64,000 bases of DNA from Nocardia asteroides (GCF_900637185.1 NZ_LR134352.1:6252001-6316000); one strand, 5' to 3'. Numbered from the stretch's first letter, positions 42,989-50,994 are shown. Made by a program: numbers and translations. Notes: generated by a model not told the origin, from the sequence alone.

Positions 42989-43606
42989 ATGTCCACTCCC
43001 GACGCCCGGCTGGTCCTGCTGCGCCACGGCGAAACCACCTGGTCCCGGCAGCGACGGCACACCAGCCACACCGATCTGCCACTGACCTCGCTCGGTGAGA
43101 CCCAGGCCAGGTCGGCCGGGCTCGTGCTGAAATCGCTGGACCTGCGCGATCCGCTGGTCTTCACCAGCCCGCGGCTGCGCGCCCGCCAGACCGCGGAGCT
43201 GGCCGGCCTCGGGCACGCCCACGTCGACGACGACCTGGCCGAGTGGAACTACGGCGACTACGAGGGCCTGACCACCGTCCAGATCCGCGAGTCCGTCCCC
43301 GGCTGGACCGTGTGGACCGCCCCCGTCCCCGGCGGCGAGACGACCGAGCAGGTGGGCGCCCGCGCCGACCGCGTCCTGGCCCGCGTGGAGCCCCTGCTGG
43401 CCGACCGCGACGTCGTCCTCGTCGGCCACGGCCACTTCTCCCGCGTCCTGATCGCCCGCTGGTCCGAATTCCCGGTCACCGAGGGCCGCCGCTTCGCCAT
43501 GTCCACCGGCGCCATCAGCGAACTCGGCTACGACCACGACGCCCGCACCGTCTGGGGCCACAACCTCACCACCCGCACCGAACCCACCGAGGGAGCCACC
43601 CGATGA
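42989..43606 (+). CDS. Histidine phosphatase family protein
   Basis: A 205-residue phosphoglycerate-mutase-like phosphatase, counterpart of Rv3214 (acid phosphatase, formerly called Gpm2). The phosphohistidine motif is LLRHGETTW (RHGE) near residue 11, the second arginine is in SPRLRARQTA, E in EWNYGDYEG, and the second histidine in LVGHGHFSRVL. These are the full catalytic set. The ATG at 42989 lies 6 nt after CATGAT and may be leaderless. It overlaps the next gene by 4 bp (ATGA). Confidence 0.94.
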   Translation: MSTPDARLVLLRHGETTWSRQRRHTSHTDLPLTSLGETQARSAGLVLKSLDLRDPLVFTSPRLRARQTAELAGLGHAHVDDDLAEWNYGDYEGLTTVQIRESVPGWTVWTAPVPGGETTEQVGARADRVLARVEPLLADRDVVLVGHGHFSRVLIARWSEFPVTEGRRFAMSTGAISELGYDHDARTVWGHNLTTRTEPTEGATR

Positions 43607-44088
43607 GTGCTGTCGTCCGCCGCGCGATCCCCGCCGACGTGCCGGCGATGGTGGGGCTGGTGCACGATCTGGCCGAGTACGAGAAGGCCGCCGAGGAGTG
43701 CACGCTCACGGACGAGCAGCTCGACACGGCGCTGTTCGGGGCGGCGCCCGCGCTGTTCGCGCATGTGGCCGAGCTCGACGGGGTGGTGGTCGGGTGCGCG
43801 ATCTGGTTCCTGAACTACTCCACGTGGGACGGGGTGCACGGGATCTACCTGGAGGATCTGTACGTGCGGCCGGAGGCGCGTGGCAGCGGGCTCGGGCGGG
43901 CGCTGGTGGCCGCGCTGGCGGCCGAGGCGGTGGCGCAGGGCTACAGCCGGGTCTCGTGGTCGGTGCTCACCTGGAACACGCCCTCGATCGCGTTCTACGA
44001 ATCCCTCGGGGCCGCGGCGCAGGACGAGTGGATCGGCTACCGGATCGCCGGTGCCGAACTGGCCGCGCTGGCCGCGACGGCGGGCTGA
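43603..44088 (+). CDS. GNAT family N-acetyltransferase
   Basis: A 161-residue GNAT enzyme similar to the diamine/thialysine acetyltransferase type. The N-terminal VRRAIPADVPAMVGLVHDLAEYEKA is characteristic of that group, the acetyl-CoA motif is YVRPEARGSGLGRALVAAL (about 88-106), and motif B is NTPSIAFYESLGA. The aromatic strand GIYLEDLYV precedes motif A. It is translationally coupled to the phosphatase gene. Acetylation of small amines is likely but not proven. Confidence 0.9.
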   Translation: MSAVVRRAIPADVPAMVGLVHDLAEYEKAAEECTLTDEQLDTALFGAAPALFAHVAELDGVVVGCAIWFLNYSTWDGVHGIYLEDLYVRPEARGSGLGRALVAALAAEAVAQGYSRVSWSVLTWNTPSIAFYESLGAAAQDEWIGYRIAGAELAALAATAG

Positions 44089-44093
44089 ACCGG

Positions 44094-44771
44094 ATGCGGA
44101 TCACCGCACCCGCCGAATGGCCGGACACGCCCGCGGCGGCGATCGCGCTCCAGGACGAACTGCGCCCGCTGGTGCGCGCGGAAAACCCCGCGCCGCCGCA
44201 ATTCTCGACCGCGGCCGGAATCGACTCCGCCTATGCCGAGGACGGCACGGTGGCCACCGCGGCGGTAATTCTCGATATCGCCACCCTTGATACCGTGGAA
44301 ACTGCTGTGGCACAAGGAATTTCGGAATTCCCTTATGTGCCGGGACTGCTCGCGTTCCGGGAACTCCCGGCGACCGTGGCCGCCTTGGAGAAACTCACCG
44401 GCACACCGGATCTGCTCGTCTGCGACGCCCAGGGCATCGCCCATCCGCGGCGTTTCGGGCTGGCCTGCCATGTGGGGTTGCTGACCGGAATTCCGACCGT
44501 CGGCGTCGCGAAATCGGTGTGGGGTGAATACCGGGAACCGGGCCCGCGCCGGGGCGACGCCACCGACGTCACCATCGACGGCGAGATCGTGGGCCGGGCC
44601 CTGCGCACCCGTGACGGGGTCAAGCCGCTGTTCGTCTCCGTGGGCCACCTCGTCGACCTGGACACCGCGTGCGCGCAGGTGCTCGCGCTCACCCGGGGTT
44701 TCCGACAGCCGGAGACCACGCGCAGGGCCGATCAGCTGTGCCGCGCGGCGCTGCGCGCGGCCACGGCCTGA
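44094..44771 (+). CDS. nfi: Endonuclease V
   Basis: A 225-residue endonuclease V, which cuts DNA next to deoxyinosine (or RNA at inosine). The active-site residues are in GIDSAYAEDG (D), EFPYVPGLLAFRE (E) and VCDAQGIAHPRRFGLACHVG (D-x-Q-G-x-x-H-P-R), followed by PTVGVAKSV. The family pattern is complete from QDELRPLV to GFRQPETTRRAD. It starts 5 bp after the GNAT gene and so belongs to the same operon; it ends directly against the convergent membrane-protein gene. Confidence 0.95.
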   Translation: MRITAPAEWPDTPAAAIALQDELRPLVRAENPAPPQFSTAAGIDSAYAEDGTVATAAVILDIATLDTVETAVAQGISEFPYVPGLLAFRELPATVAALEKLTGTPDLLVCDAQGIAHPRRFGLACHVGLLTGIPTVGVAKSVWGEYREPGPRRGDATDVTIDGEIVGRALRTRDGVKPLFVSVGHLVDLDTACAQVLALTRGFRQPETTRRADQLCRAALRAATA

Positions 44772-45242
44772 CTAGCGGCCGTCGCGCTCGTCGTCGGGCA
44801 GCTCGCCGTAGTCCTGGGCCATGAACCGGCTCGACGCGGGCGCGAACAGCGCGCCGAGCGCGCCGACGACGACGATCGCCAGCAGGGTTCCCCACAGGGG
44901 CTGATGCGAGTCGGTCAGCAACGACCAGGCCACCGGCAGCAGCAGCACCTGGGCGATGACCGCGATGGCCCGGCCCCAGCGCTTGCCGCGCAGCAGCGCG
45001 ATGCCCGCGGCGAGCACGCCGCCGAACAGCACGCCGAACCACATCGCGGTGCCGATGCCGCTGGCCACCGACTGGTCGTGGCCGGTCAGCGCCCGCACCA
45101 CCAGCACGATCGCCGTGCCGACACCGGCCAGGCCCTCCAGCGTCACCAGCGCGCCCGCCACCCGCACGCTCGCCGGGATGCCCGCTCGCGCCGGTTCGCC
45201 CTCGCGCTGTTCGCCACCGTCTGTCACGTCCTGCTCCGCCAC
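44772..45242 (-). CDS. Small integral membrane protein (Rv3217c-like)
   Basis: A 156-residue membrane protein with about four hydrophobic segments (residues about 30-48, 63-80, 88-105, 115-132) and charged ends. It matches the position of Rv3217c in the conserved gene order. The GTG at 45242 lies 7 nt after TAGGCT on the minus strand, which fits a leaderless start and sits back-to-back with the leaderless diacylglycerol-kinase-like gene. No motif suggests a function. Confidence 0.8.
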   Translation of the reverse strand: MAEQDVTDGGEQREGEPARAGIPASVRVAGALVTLEGLAGVGTAIVLVVRALTGHDQSVASGIGTAMWFGVLFGGVLAAGIALLRGKRWGRAIAVIAQVLLLPVAWSLLTDSHQPLWGTLLAIVVVGALGALFAPASSRFMAQDYGELPDDERDGR

Positions 45243-45320
45243 GGGCCCCAGCCTACGACGCCGTGTCGTGGCGGCCCGGCGCGTACCGGCCGATCGGTGA
45301 CGCCCATTACCCTCGACAGC

Positions 45321-46265
45321 GTGCGGACGCTGCTCATCGTCAACCCGAATGCCACCTCGACCACCCCGGCGACCCGGGACCTGCTCGCCCATGCCCTGGA
45401 GAGCCGGACCCAGCTGACCGTTGCGCACACCCAGCATCGCGGCCACGCGGCCGAACTGGCCCAGTGGGCATCGACCCAGGAGATGGACCTGATCGTCGTG
45501 CACGGTGGCGATGGGACGGTCAACGAGACCATCAACGGGTTCCTGCCGGTCCCCCAGGTCGGTGACGACCAGGTGTGGCGGCCGCGCCTCGGCATCATCC
45601 CCGGCGGCTCGGCCAACGTCTTCGCCCGCGCGCTCGGCCTGTCCCCCGATCCGGTCACCGCGACCAACCAGCTCATCGATCTGCTCGGCCGCGACGCCGA
45701 CCGCCGGATCGGGCTCGGGCTGGCCGACGACCGCTGGTTCACCTTCAGCGCGGGCGTCGGCCTGGACGCCGATGTGTGCGAGGCGATCGACGCCGCGCGC
45801 GCGAAAGGCCGCAAGGCCACCCCGGCCCGGTATCTGCGCACCACCGTGCGCCAGTTCTTCCGCGCGCGCAAGCAAGAACCGAGCGTCACTGTCGAGGTCC
45901 CGGGACACGATCCGGTGGAGTCGGTGTATTACGCCTTCGTCACGAATTCGAGCCCGTGGACCTATCTCGAGGACCGCCCGATTCGCACGAATCCCGATAC
46001 CACGTTCGAGACCGGGCTGGGGGTGTTCGCGGTGCGATCGATGAGTGTGACCCGCACGCTGCTGCTTGCCCGCCAGTTGCTGGCCGAGAATGGAAACCCC
46101 AAGTCGGACGTGTTGTTTCGGGCCGACGACGTCCCTTCGGTGCACGTCGAGACGCCGACCGAGATCGGCCTGCAAATCGATGGCGACTTCATCGGAAAAC
46201 GCAAGATGGTGCATTTCACATCGGTGCCCAGTGTGCTCGATGTGGTGGCCCCCAAGCCGTCCTGA
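45321..46265 (+). CDS. Diacylglycerol kinase/lipid kinase-like protein
   Basis: A 314-residue member of the diacylglycerol kinase catalytic-domain family (counterpart of Rv3218). It starts VRTLLIVNPNATSTTPATRD, has the GGDGT nucleotide loop in VVHGGDGTVNETINGFL and the second glycine motif IIPGGSANVFARAL. These phosphorylate lipids or sphingoid-like substrates. The GTG at 45321 is preferred over a GTG eight codons upstream because TACCCT (45308-45313) lies 7 nt before it and the family starts with this strand. It precedes whiB1. Confidence 0.92.
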   Translation: MRTLLIVNPNATSTTPATRDLLAHALESRTQLTVAHTQHRGHAAELAQWASTQEMDLIVVHGGDGTVNETINGFLPVPQVGDDQVWRPRLGIIPGGSANVFARALGLSPDPVTATNQLIDLLGRDADRRIGLGLADDRWFTFSAGVGLDADVCEAIDAARAKGRKATPARYLRTTVRQFFRARKQEPSVTVEVPGHDPVESVYYAFVTNSSPWTYLEDRPIRTNPDTTFETGLGVFAVRSMSVTRTLLLARQLLAENGNPKSDVLFRADDVPSVHVETPTEIGLQIDGDFIGKRKMVHFTSVPSVLDVVAPKPS

Positions 46266-46362
46266 CCTCCGGACACGCGGAAAAATCTCCCGGTTGCGCT
46301 GCGAAAACCAGTAGACGCGAGTACAAAGGACCGGGCAGGTTCCCCCTGTGGGACCTCTAGAG

Positions 46363-46378
46363 CGTGATCTCCCCCACG
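46363..46378. promoter_or_regulatory. Weak CRP-like site upstream of whiB1
   Basis: CGTGATCTCCCCCACG keeps the left half (GTGA) of a CRP site and a poorer right half. A similar GTGA...CCCACG site occurs, as I recall, before whiB1 in M. tuberculosis. It lies 49 bp (centre to centre) from the better site at 46412. Confidence 0.35.
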
Positions 46379-46411
46379 GTGCGCCGGACACCTATTGACA
46401 TCTACGGTGTT

Positions 46412-46427
46412 CGTGAAAGCATTCACA
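46412..46427. promoter_or_regulatory. CRP/Cmr-type operator upstream of whiB1
   Basis: CGTGAAAGCATTCACA has the form GTGA-N6-TCAC, the core of the CRP consensus TGTGA-N6-TCACA with one outer mismatch. It lies about 90 bp before the whiB1 start. In M. tuberculosis the CRP protein Rv3676 activates whiB1, so the same control is likely. TTGACA at 46395-46400 may be a -35 box overlapping this region. Confidence 0.6.
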
Positions 46428-46516
46428 AGCAACCGTGCGGAAACATTCGAGTCGCACAAGTGAACGATCCACTAACCAGAGGTGCCCTTGTGGCGCCCGC
46501 GCAAAGGAGCAGAGGA

Positions 46517-46771
46517 ATGGACTGGCGCCACAAGGCCATCTGTCGCGACGAGGACCCCGAGCTGTTCTTCCCGGTGGGTAACAGTGGTCCGGCGCTCGCG
46601 CAGATTGCCGATGCCAAGCTGGTCTGCGCCCGTTGCCCCGTCACTGCCGATTGCCTGTCGTGGGCCCTGAAGTCCGGACAGGATGCCGGCGTGTGGGGTG
46701 GAATGAGCGAAGACGAGCGTCGCGCGCTCAAGCGGCGCAACGCGCGCACCCGTACGCGTACCTCCGTCTAG
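46517..46771 (+). CDS. whiB1: Iron-sulfur transcriptional regulator WhiB1
   Basis: An 84-residue WhiB1, the same length as the mycobacterial protein and nearly identical in sequence. It carries a [4Fe-4S] cluster bound by Cys9, Cys37, Cys40 and Cys46 (KAIC, LVCARCP, TADC), the turn G-V-W-G-G, and a basic C-terminus (ALKRRNARTRTRT) for DNA contact. WhiB1 is essential in mycobacteria, responds to nitric oxide and binds the sigma-A domain 4. The start ATG has a good GAGGA ribosome site. The upstream region carries CRP-like sites, and two hairpins follow. Confidence 0.97.
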   Translation: MDWRHKAICRDEDPELFFPVGNSGPALAQIADAKLVCARCPVTADCLSWALKSGQDAGVWGGMSEDERRALKRRNARTRTRTSV

Positions 46772-46783
46772 TCGACGAAGGAG

Positions 46784-46855
46784 GCGTTACCGGGCCATTC
46801 AGCCCGGTCCGGTAACGCGTGTGAGAACCCGGCACCTCGCGGTGCCGGGTTTATT
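46784..46855. terminator. Two hairpins between whiB1 and pdtaS
   Basis: First hairpin: GCGTTACCGG (46784-46793) with CCGGTAACGC (46809-46818); an alternative pairing of ACCGGGC with GCCCGGT (46789-46808) excludes it. Second hairpin: AACCCGGCACC with GGTGCCGGGTT (46826-46851) around a TCGC loop, followed by TATTGTTG, a convincing terminator for the whiB1 mRNA, and possibly also for the convergent pdtaS mRNA. Confidence 0.75.
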
Positions 46856-46883
46856 GTTGCCCTACAGCCGTTTTCGGTGATTC

Positions 46884-48398
46884 TCAGCGCGCCGAGCGAC
46901 GGCCCAGCGGTACCCGCAGCACCGCGTCGGTCCCCACGTCGGCGCCCGGGTGCAGCCCGATCGAACCACCGAGTTCCGAGGTCACCAGAGTCCGCACGAT
47001 CTGCAGGCCGAGGCGGTCGGAACTCTCCAGACTGAACCCGGCGGGCAGGCCACGGCCGTCGTCGCTGATGATCACGTCGAGCCAGCGGGCCGACCGTTCC
47101 GACCGAATCGTCACGGTACCGTTCTGGCCCGCGTCGAAGGCGTGCTCGATCGCGTTCTGCACCAGTTCGGTCAGCACCATCACCAGCGGCGTCGCGCGCT
47201 CGGCGGAGAACACCCCGAGCGAGCCCGCCCGGCGCACCTTGATCCGCGCGGTGTGGACCGTGGCCACGTCGGCCATGATCGGCAGCAGCCGGTCGACGAC
47301 CTCGTCGAGATCCACCTCTTCGTCCACCGACATCGACAGCATCTCGTGCACCGAGGCGATCGAGGTCACCCGGCGCACCGACTCCGTCAGCGCCACTTGG
47401 GCTTCCGGGTTCTCGGTGCGGCGGGCCTGCAGGCGCAGCAGCGCCGCGACGGTCTGCAGATTGTTCTTCACCCGGTGGTGGATCTCGCGGATCGTGGCGT
47501 CCTTGCTCAGCAGCGCGCGGTCGCGCCGCTTCACCTCGGTGACGTCACGCACCAGCACCGCGGGCCCGGCCAGTTGGCCGCCGGGCCGCATCACCAGCGT
47601 GCGCAGCAGCACCGTCGCGCCGCGCGCCTCCACCTCCATGCGGCGGCCGGTGCGCCCGGCCAGCGCGGCCTGGATGTCGGCCACCACTTCCTGCGCGTCG
47701 AACGGGTCGGTGATCAGCGAGCGCGTGGTCACCGCCAGATCCTGGCCGACCAGATCGGCCTGCATGCCCATCCGGTGATAGGCCGACAGCGCGTTGGGGC
47801 TGGCGTAGACGACGATGCCGTCGGTGTCGAGGCGGATGAAGCCGTCGCCGGCGCGTGGGCTGGAATGGGTCGCCGCGCGGTCCTCCGGTGTCGGGAAGCT
47901 GCCGTCGGCGATCATCTGGCACAGGTCGTCGGCGCAGGAGACATACGCCGTCTCCAGCAGGCTGCGCACCCGCGCGCGCTGCAGATCGGAGTCGCGGCTG
48001 AGCACGGCGATCACGTCCTCGCCGCAGCGCACCGGGATCGCCTCGCGCACCGCGTGCATCGGGCTGGGGTGATAGACGCTGCTCACCTCGACCTCGGTGT
48101 CGGTGCGCGCGGTCTGCCCGGTCAGCAGGGCGTCGAAGACCTGCGGGAAATCGATGCGCGAGGCGGTGGTGCCCACCTTGTCGTCGAGATGGACCGTCGG
48201 CGCCGTCGTCGGGCGGATCTGGGCGACGCAGACGACGTCGGCCCCGTCGGCGACCGGTCCGGCGCCCACCCACAGCAGCAGATCCGAGAACGAGAGGTCG
48301 GCCAGCAACTGCCAGTCGCCCACCACCCGCTGCAAGTGATCCACGGCGATGCCGGGAAGGTCGGTGTGTTCGGCCAGGAGCTCGCTCAGTGTTGCCAC
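46884..48398 (-). CDS. pdtaS: Sensor histidine kinase PdtaS
   Basis: A 504-residue cytosolic kinase matching Rv3220c PdtaS in length and motifs. Residues 1-145 form a GAF domain, about 170-285 a PAS domain (DGFIRLDTDGIVVYASPNA), and about 295-500 the HisKA_2/HATPase core with the phosphorylated histidine in REIHHRVKNNLQTVAALLRL, the N box VLTELVQNAIEHAF and the G box DDGRGLPAGF. It phosphorylates the ANTAR-type RNA-binding regulator PdtaR, encoded elsewhere. It has no membrane segment. The starts and the order after the convergent whiB1 are the same as in mycobacteria. Confidence 0.96.
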   Translation of the reverse strand: MATLSELLAEHTDLPGIAVDHLQRVVGDWQLLADLSFSDLLLWVGAGPVADGADVVCVAQIRPTTAPTVHLDDKVGTTASRIDFPQVFDALLTGQTARTDTEVEVSSVYHPSPMHAVREAIPVRCGEDVIAVLSRDSDLQRARVRSLLETAYVSCADDLCQMIADGSFPTPEDRAATHSSPRAGDGFIRLDTDGIVVYASPNALSAYHRMGMQADLVGQDLAVTTRSLITDPFDAQEVVADIQAALAGRTGRRMEVEARGATVLLRTLVMRPGGQLAGPAVLVRDVTEVKRRDRALLSKDATIREIHHRVKNNLQTVAALLRLQARRTENPEAQVALTESVRRVTSIASVHEMLSMSVDEEVDLDEVVDRLLPIMADVATVHTARIKVRRAGSLGVFSAERATPLVMVLTELVQNAIEHAFDAGQNGTVTIRSERSARWLDVIISDDGRGLPAGFSLESSDRLGLQIVRTLVTSELGGSIGLHPGADVGTDAVLRVPLGRRSAR

Positions 48399-48428
48399 GT
48401 GGATCTACCGCTTCGCTTGTCCGGTGTC

Positions 48429-48644
48429 CTAGGCGATGGTGGCGATCAGGTCGCCCGCCTGCAGCACCTGGCCGGGCCGCACATCGATCGAGGTGACGTC
48501 GCCCTCGACCTCGGTGAGCACCGGGATCTCCATCTTCATCGACTCCAGCAGCACCAGCGTCTGGTCGACCTGGACGTGCTCGCCGACCGCGACCTCCACC
48601 GCGAGCACGGTCGAGACCATCTCCGCGCGCACTTCCTCAGCCAT
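48429..48644 (-). CDS. Small biotinyl/lipoyl-attachment protein
   Basis: A 71-residue stand-alone carrier domain (counterpart of Rv3221c/TB7.3). It keeps the biotin carboxyl carrier hairpin with the attachment motif ESMKME (Lys37), preceded by VEVAVGEHVQVDQTLVLLE and followed by V-x-V-x-x-G-x-x-V. Which carboxylase it serves is unknown. It lies 30 bp upstream of pdtaS on the same strand and divergent from the bL37 gene. Confidence 0.94.
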   Translation of the reverse strand: MAEEVRAEMVSTVLAVEVAVGEHVQVDQTLVLLESMKMEIPVLTEVEGDVTSIDVRPGQVLQAGDLIATIA

Positions 48645-48791
48645 GGCACCCCGTTCAGTAGTCGTTCGGCCACCGCGAGCGGGCGATGGCCGTATCCGCC
48701 GAAGCTACAGCCAATCACACATGAAACAATGGCTCTCGATCAGATCGTGCTCCGCGCTCCGGCGGGGAGGACCCAGAGAAGGGAGCTACCT

Positions 48792-48866
48792 ATGGGTAAG
48801 CGTGGACGTAAGAAGCGCAGCCGTAAGGGCAACGCCGCCAACCACGGCAAGCGGCCCAACTCCTGA
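48792..48866 (+). CDS. Ribosomal protein bL37, 24 residues
   Basis: A 24-codon gene encoding MGKRGRKKRSRKGNAANHGK followed by RPNS. The sequence has the build of actinobacterial bL37, the very small, basic large-subunit protein first seen in mycobacterial ribosome structures, with the conserved start M-x-K-R-G-R-K-K-R and end A-N-H-G-K-R-P-N. A ribosome site GAAGGGAG lies 7-8 nt before the ATG, and a strong terminator follows 20 bp after the stop. It would be missed by a minimum-length cut-off. Confidence 0.9.
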   Translation: MGKRGRKKRSRKGNAANHGKRPNS

Positions 48867-48885
48867 GCTGCGCTCGGAAGTTGCG

Positions 48886-48914
48886 AAAAGGGGCACCCGA
48901 CGGGTGCCCCTTTT
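48886..48914. terminator. Intrinsic terminator after bL37
   Basis: AAAAGGGGCACCC and GGGTGCCCCTTTT form a 13-bp perfect stem around a GAC loop, with A-run and T-run on the two sides. It can act for both the bL37 transcript and the convergent anti-sigma gene. Confidence 0.92.
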
Positions 48915-48934
48915 CTGTGTCCCGACCCGGGCGC

Positions 48935-49213
48935 TCAGCCCTCGGTGGTCTCGATCCTGGTGACCGTGATCGAGCGGTGGATCTCCAGCTTCAGCCGCTC
49001 GCGCAGACCCTCCGGCGCGTGCTCACCACCGCATTTGCGGCTGAGCAGCCCCTTGATCTTCTCCTCGATGCCGTAGGCCTCGATGCACGGACTGCAGTGG
49101 TCCATGTGCTGCTGGAGCCGGTCACGGGTGGCCTGGTCGCATTCGCCGTCGAGCATGAGCCATACGTCGGCCAGAACCGCCGTGCAGTCCATCTCCATAT
49201 CGGGGTCGCTCAC
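48935..49213 (-). CDS. rsrA: Mycothiol-system anti-sigma factor (RsrA/RshA type)
   Basis: A 92-residue zinc anti-sigma factor that holds SigR/SigH inactive until oxidised. The ZAS motif is H36-x3-C40-x2-C43 (HMDHCSPC), with Cys10 near the N-terminus as the likely fourth zinc ligand or redox partner and further cysteines at 25 and about 60. Its gene starts within the end of the sigma gene (4-bp overlap), so both are translated together, as in Streptomyces and Mycobacterium. Confidence 0.93.
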   Translation of the reverse strand: MSDPDMEMDCTAVLADVWLMLDGECDQATRDRLQQHMDHCSPCIEAYGIEEKIKGLLSRKCGGEHAPEGLRERLKLEIHRSITVTRIETTEG

Positions 49214-49953
49214 TTCGAAACCTCCTGGCGTTCCCCACGGTCGAATCCACGGTCGCGCGCCACGTCGGCGAGCAAACCCTTGAGTTGCTTACGGCCGCGA
49301 TGCAGCCGGGACATCACGGTACCGATGGGGGTGCCCATGATGTCGGCGATTTCCTTGTACGGGAAGCCTTCGACATCGGCGTAGTACACCGCCATCCGGA
49401 ATTCCTCCGGCAGCTGCTGCAGCGCGGCCTTGATCTCGTCGTCGGGCAGCGCGTCCAGCGCCTCCACCTCGGCCGAGCGCAGGCCCGTCGAGGAATGCTC
49501 GGCGGTTGCCGCGAGCTGCCAGTCGGTGATCTCGTCGGTCGGGTACTGCGCGGGCTGACGCTGCTTCTTGCGGTAGGAGTTGATGTAGGTGTTGGTCAGG
49601 ATGCGGTACAGCCAGGCGCGCAGGTTGGTGCCCTCCTTGAAGGACTTGAACCCCTGGAACGCCTTCACATACGTCTCCTGCACCAGGTCCTCGGCGTCGG
49701 CCGGGTTCCTGGTCATCCGCAGGGCCGCGCCGTAGAGCTGGTCCAGCATCGGGAGCGCGTCGCGCTCGAACCGGGCCGCCAGCTCGGCGTCGTCGACTGC
49801 CGAGCCTGATGCCTCGGTGGGCACCACGTCATCGTCGCTCGTCACACCAATCCCTTCGATCGCCGTAGTAGCCGAATCTACCGGCACCACGGATTCGAAA
49901 GGCAATCGCGCACCCCGGGGCGAGACGGGACGCTCCTCGAGCAGCACTGTCAC
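49210..49953 (-). CDS. sigR: ECF sigma factor, SigR/SigH type
   Basis: A 247-residue ECF sigma factor for thiol-oxidative and heat stress. Region 2 contains [20 protein letters not shown] and [16 protein letters not shown]; region 4 contains [20 protein letters not shown] and [20 protein letters not shown]. The N-terminus is about 55 residues longer than the core. The GTG at 49953 has AAGGAG 5 nt upstream. A promoter of its own class lies at 50002-50028. The anti-sigma gene overlaps the 3' end. Known in mycobacteria as sigH. Confidence 0.94.
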   Translation of the reverse strand: MTVLLEERPVSPRGARLPFESVVPVDSATTAIEGIGVTSDDDVVPTEASGSAVDDAELAARFERDALPMLDQLYGAALRMTRNPADAEDLVQETYVKAFQGFKSFKEGTNLRAWLYRILTNTYINSYRKKQRQPAQYPTDEITDWQLAATAEHSSTGLRSAEVEALDALPDDEIKAALQQLPEEFRMAVYYADVEGFPYKEIADIMGTPIGTVMSRLHRGRKQLKGLLADVARDRGFDRGERQEVSK

Positions 49954-50001
49954 AGTCTCTCCTTCACCGGTCGGGGGGCGGTTGGCTTGTCACTCGTGTG
50001 C

Positions 50002-50028
50002 AACATGCACTCACGGACCGGTGTTCCC
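50002..50028 (-). promoter_or_regulatory. SigR/SigH-type autoregulatory promoter
   Basis: On the minus strand GGGAAC (50023-50028) is followed after 18 nt by GTT (50002-50004). This fits the SigR/SigH consensus GGGAAT-N18-GTT apart from the last base of the -35 box. It lies about 50 bp upstream of the sigma gene, so the sigma factor probably drives its own expression, as in relatives. Confidence 0.75.
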
Positions 50029-50084
50029 GGCGGGTCGGAAAATTGTTTGCCGGGCGGGGCGGCGCGGTGGTTAGGGTGACGCTC

Positions 50085-50588
50085 ATGGCAGCCGCGTCGA
50101 CGCCCGCTATCAAGGTCCTCACCGGTGCGGGTATCGCGCACCGGGTGCACGCCTACGCCCATGATCCGCGGGCGGAGTCCTATGGCGGCGAGGCCGTCGA
50201 CGCGCTCGGCGCCGAGCTGGGGGTGGCGGCCGGGCAGATCTTCAAGACGCTGGTGATCGAGCTGTCCACCGGCGCGCTGGCGGTGGCGGTGCTGCCGGTA
50301 CCGGCCAAGTTGTCGCTGAAAGCGGCGGCCGCGGCGCTGGGCGCGCCGAAGGCGGGGATGGCCGACAAGACCAAGGCCGAGCGCACCACCGGCTATGTGC
50401 TGGGTGGCGTGTCGCCGCTGGGACAGCGCAAGAAGCTCGCGACGGTCGTCGACGCCTCGGCGCTGACGTGGGACCGGGTGCTGTGCAGCGCGGGCAGACG
50501 GGGGCTCGAGATCGAGCTCGCCCCGGCCGATCTGGTCCGCGCGACGGGCGCGGTCACGGCGGAGATCACAGCCCAGGCGCGCGGATAG
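50085..50588 (+). CDS. ybaK: YbaK/EbsC-type aminoacyl-tRNA deacylase
   Basis: A 167-residue YbaK protein, which removes cysteine mis-attached to tRNA-Pro. Family features: an N-terminal helix-strand (PAIKVLTGAGIAHRVHAYAHD), the catalytic lysine in IFKTLVIE, and TTGYVLGGVSPLGQRKKLATVVD with the G-x-S-P-x-G core. The ATG at 50085 lies 7 nt after TAGGGT (50072-50077), suggesting a leaderless mRNA. The promoter overlaps the divergent sigma-factor promoter region. Confidence 0.93.
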   Translation: MAAASTPAIKVLTGAGIAHRVHAYAHDPRAESYGGEAVDALGAELGVAAGQIFKTLVIELSTGALAVAVLPVPAKLSLKAAAAALGAPKAGMADKTKAERTTGYVLGGVSPLGQRKKLATVVDASALTWDRVLCSAGRRGLEIELAPADLVRATGAVTAEITAQARG

Positions 50589-50666
50589 CCATCCGATCCC
50601 GGTCTGGTTCCGAATCCACAACGACGCATTCCGCGCCCGGTACGACCGATTCGACCCGAGGATGTG

Positions 50667-50987
50667 ATGCGAGAAATGTCCGCTCGTTCGACGATCGCCA
50701 CCCTGTCCGGTGCTCTTGTCCTGACCTTCGGCGCTGTCGCCTTCGCCGCGCCGGCCACCGCCATCCCACCCGTCGCGCCCTCGGCGCCCACCGACCCGGG
50801 CGACTACCCGCTCAACGGCCAGGGCACGCCGAAGAACTCGCCGCAGGCCGCGCCGGAGAAGGACGAAAAGGCTGAGAAGGCGGAGAAGCTCGGCGGCGGT
50901 GTCGCCAGTGAATTGATCGACCTGGCCACCGGCATCCTCAAGTGTGGTTTGAACATCGCCACCGATGCGGTGCCCTGCAAGCTCTGA
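50667..50987 (+). CDS. Small secreted protein
   Basis: A 106-residue exported protein. The signal peptide has basic start MREMSARS, hydrophobic core TIATLSGALVLTFGAVAFA and a likely cut after APATA (about residue 32). The mature part is proline-rich, then has an acidic/lysine block EKDEKAEKAEKLGG, and ends with two cysteines (ILKCGLNIATDAVPCKL) that could form a disulfide. It resembles the many small secreted proteins of Nocardia and is not otherwise recognisable. A second ATG lies three codons downstream. Confidence 0.7.
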   Translation: MREMSARSTIATLSGALVLTFGAVAFAAPATAIPPVAPSAPTDPGDYPLNGQGTPKNSPQAAPEKDEKAEKAEKLGGGVASELIDLATGILKCGLNIATDAVPCKL

Positions 50988-50994
50988 CGTACCC

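Noticed and set aside
46784..46855. ANTAR-binding RNA hairpins near pdtaS
   Set aside because: The loops (CATTCA and TCGC or CTCGCG) do not show the A1/G4 hexaloop pattern known for ANTAR targets.
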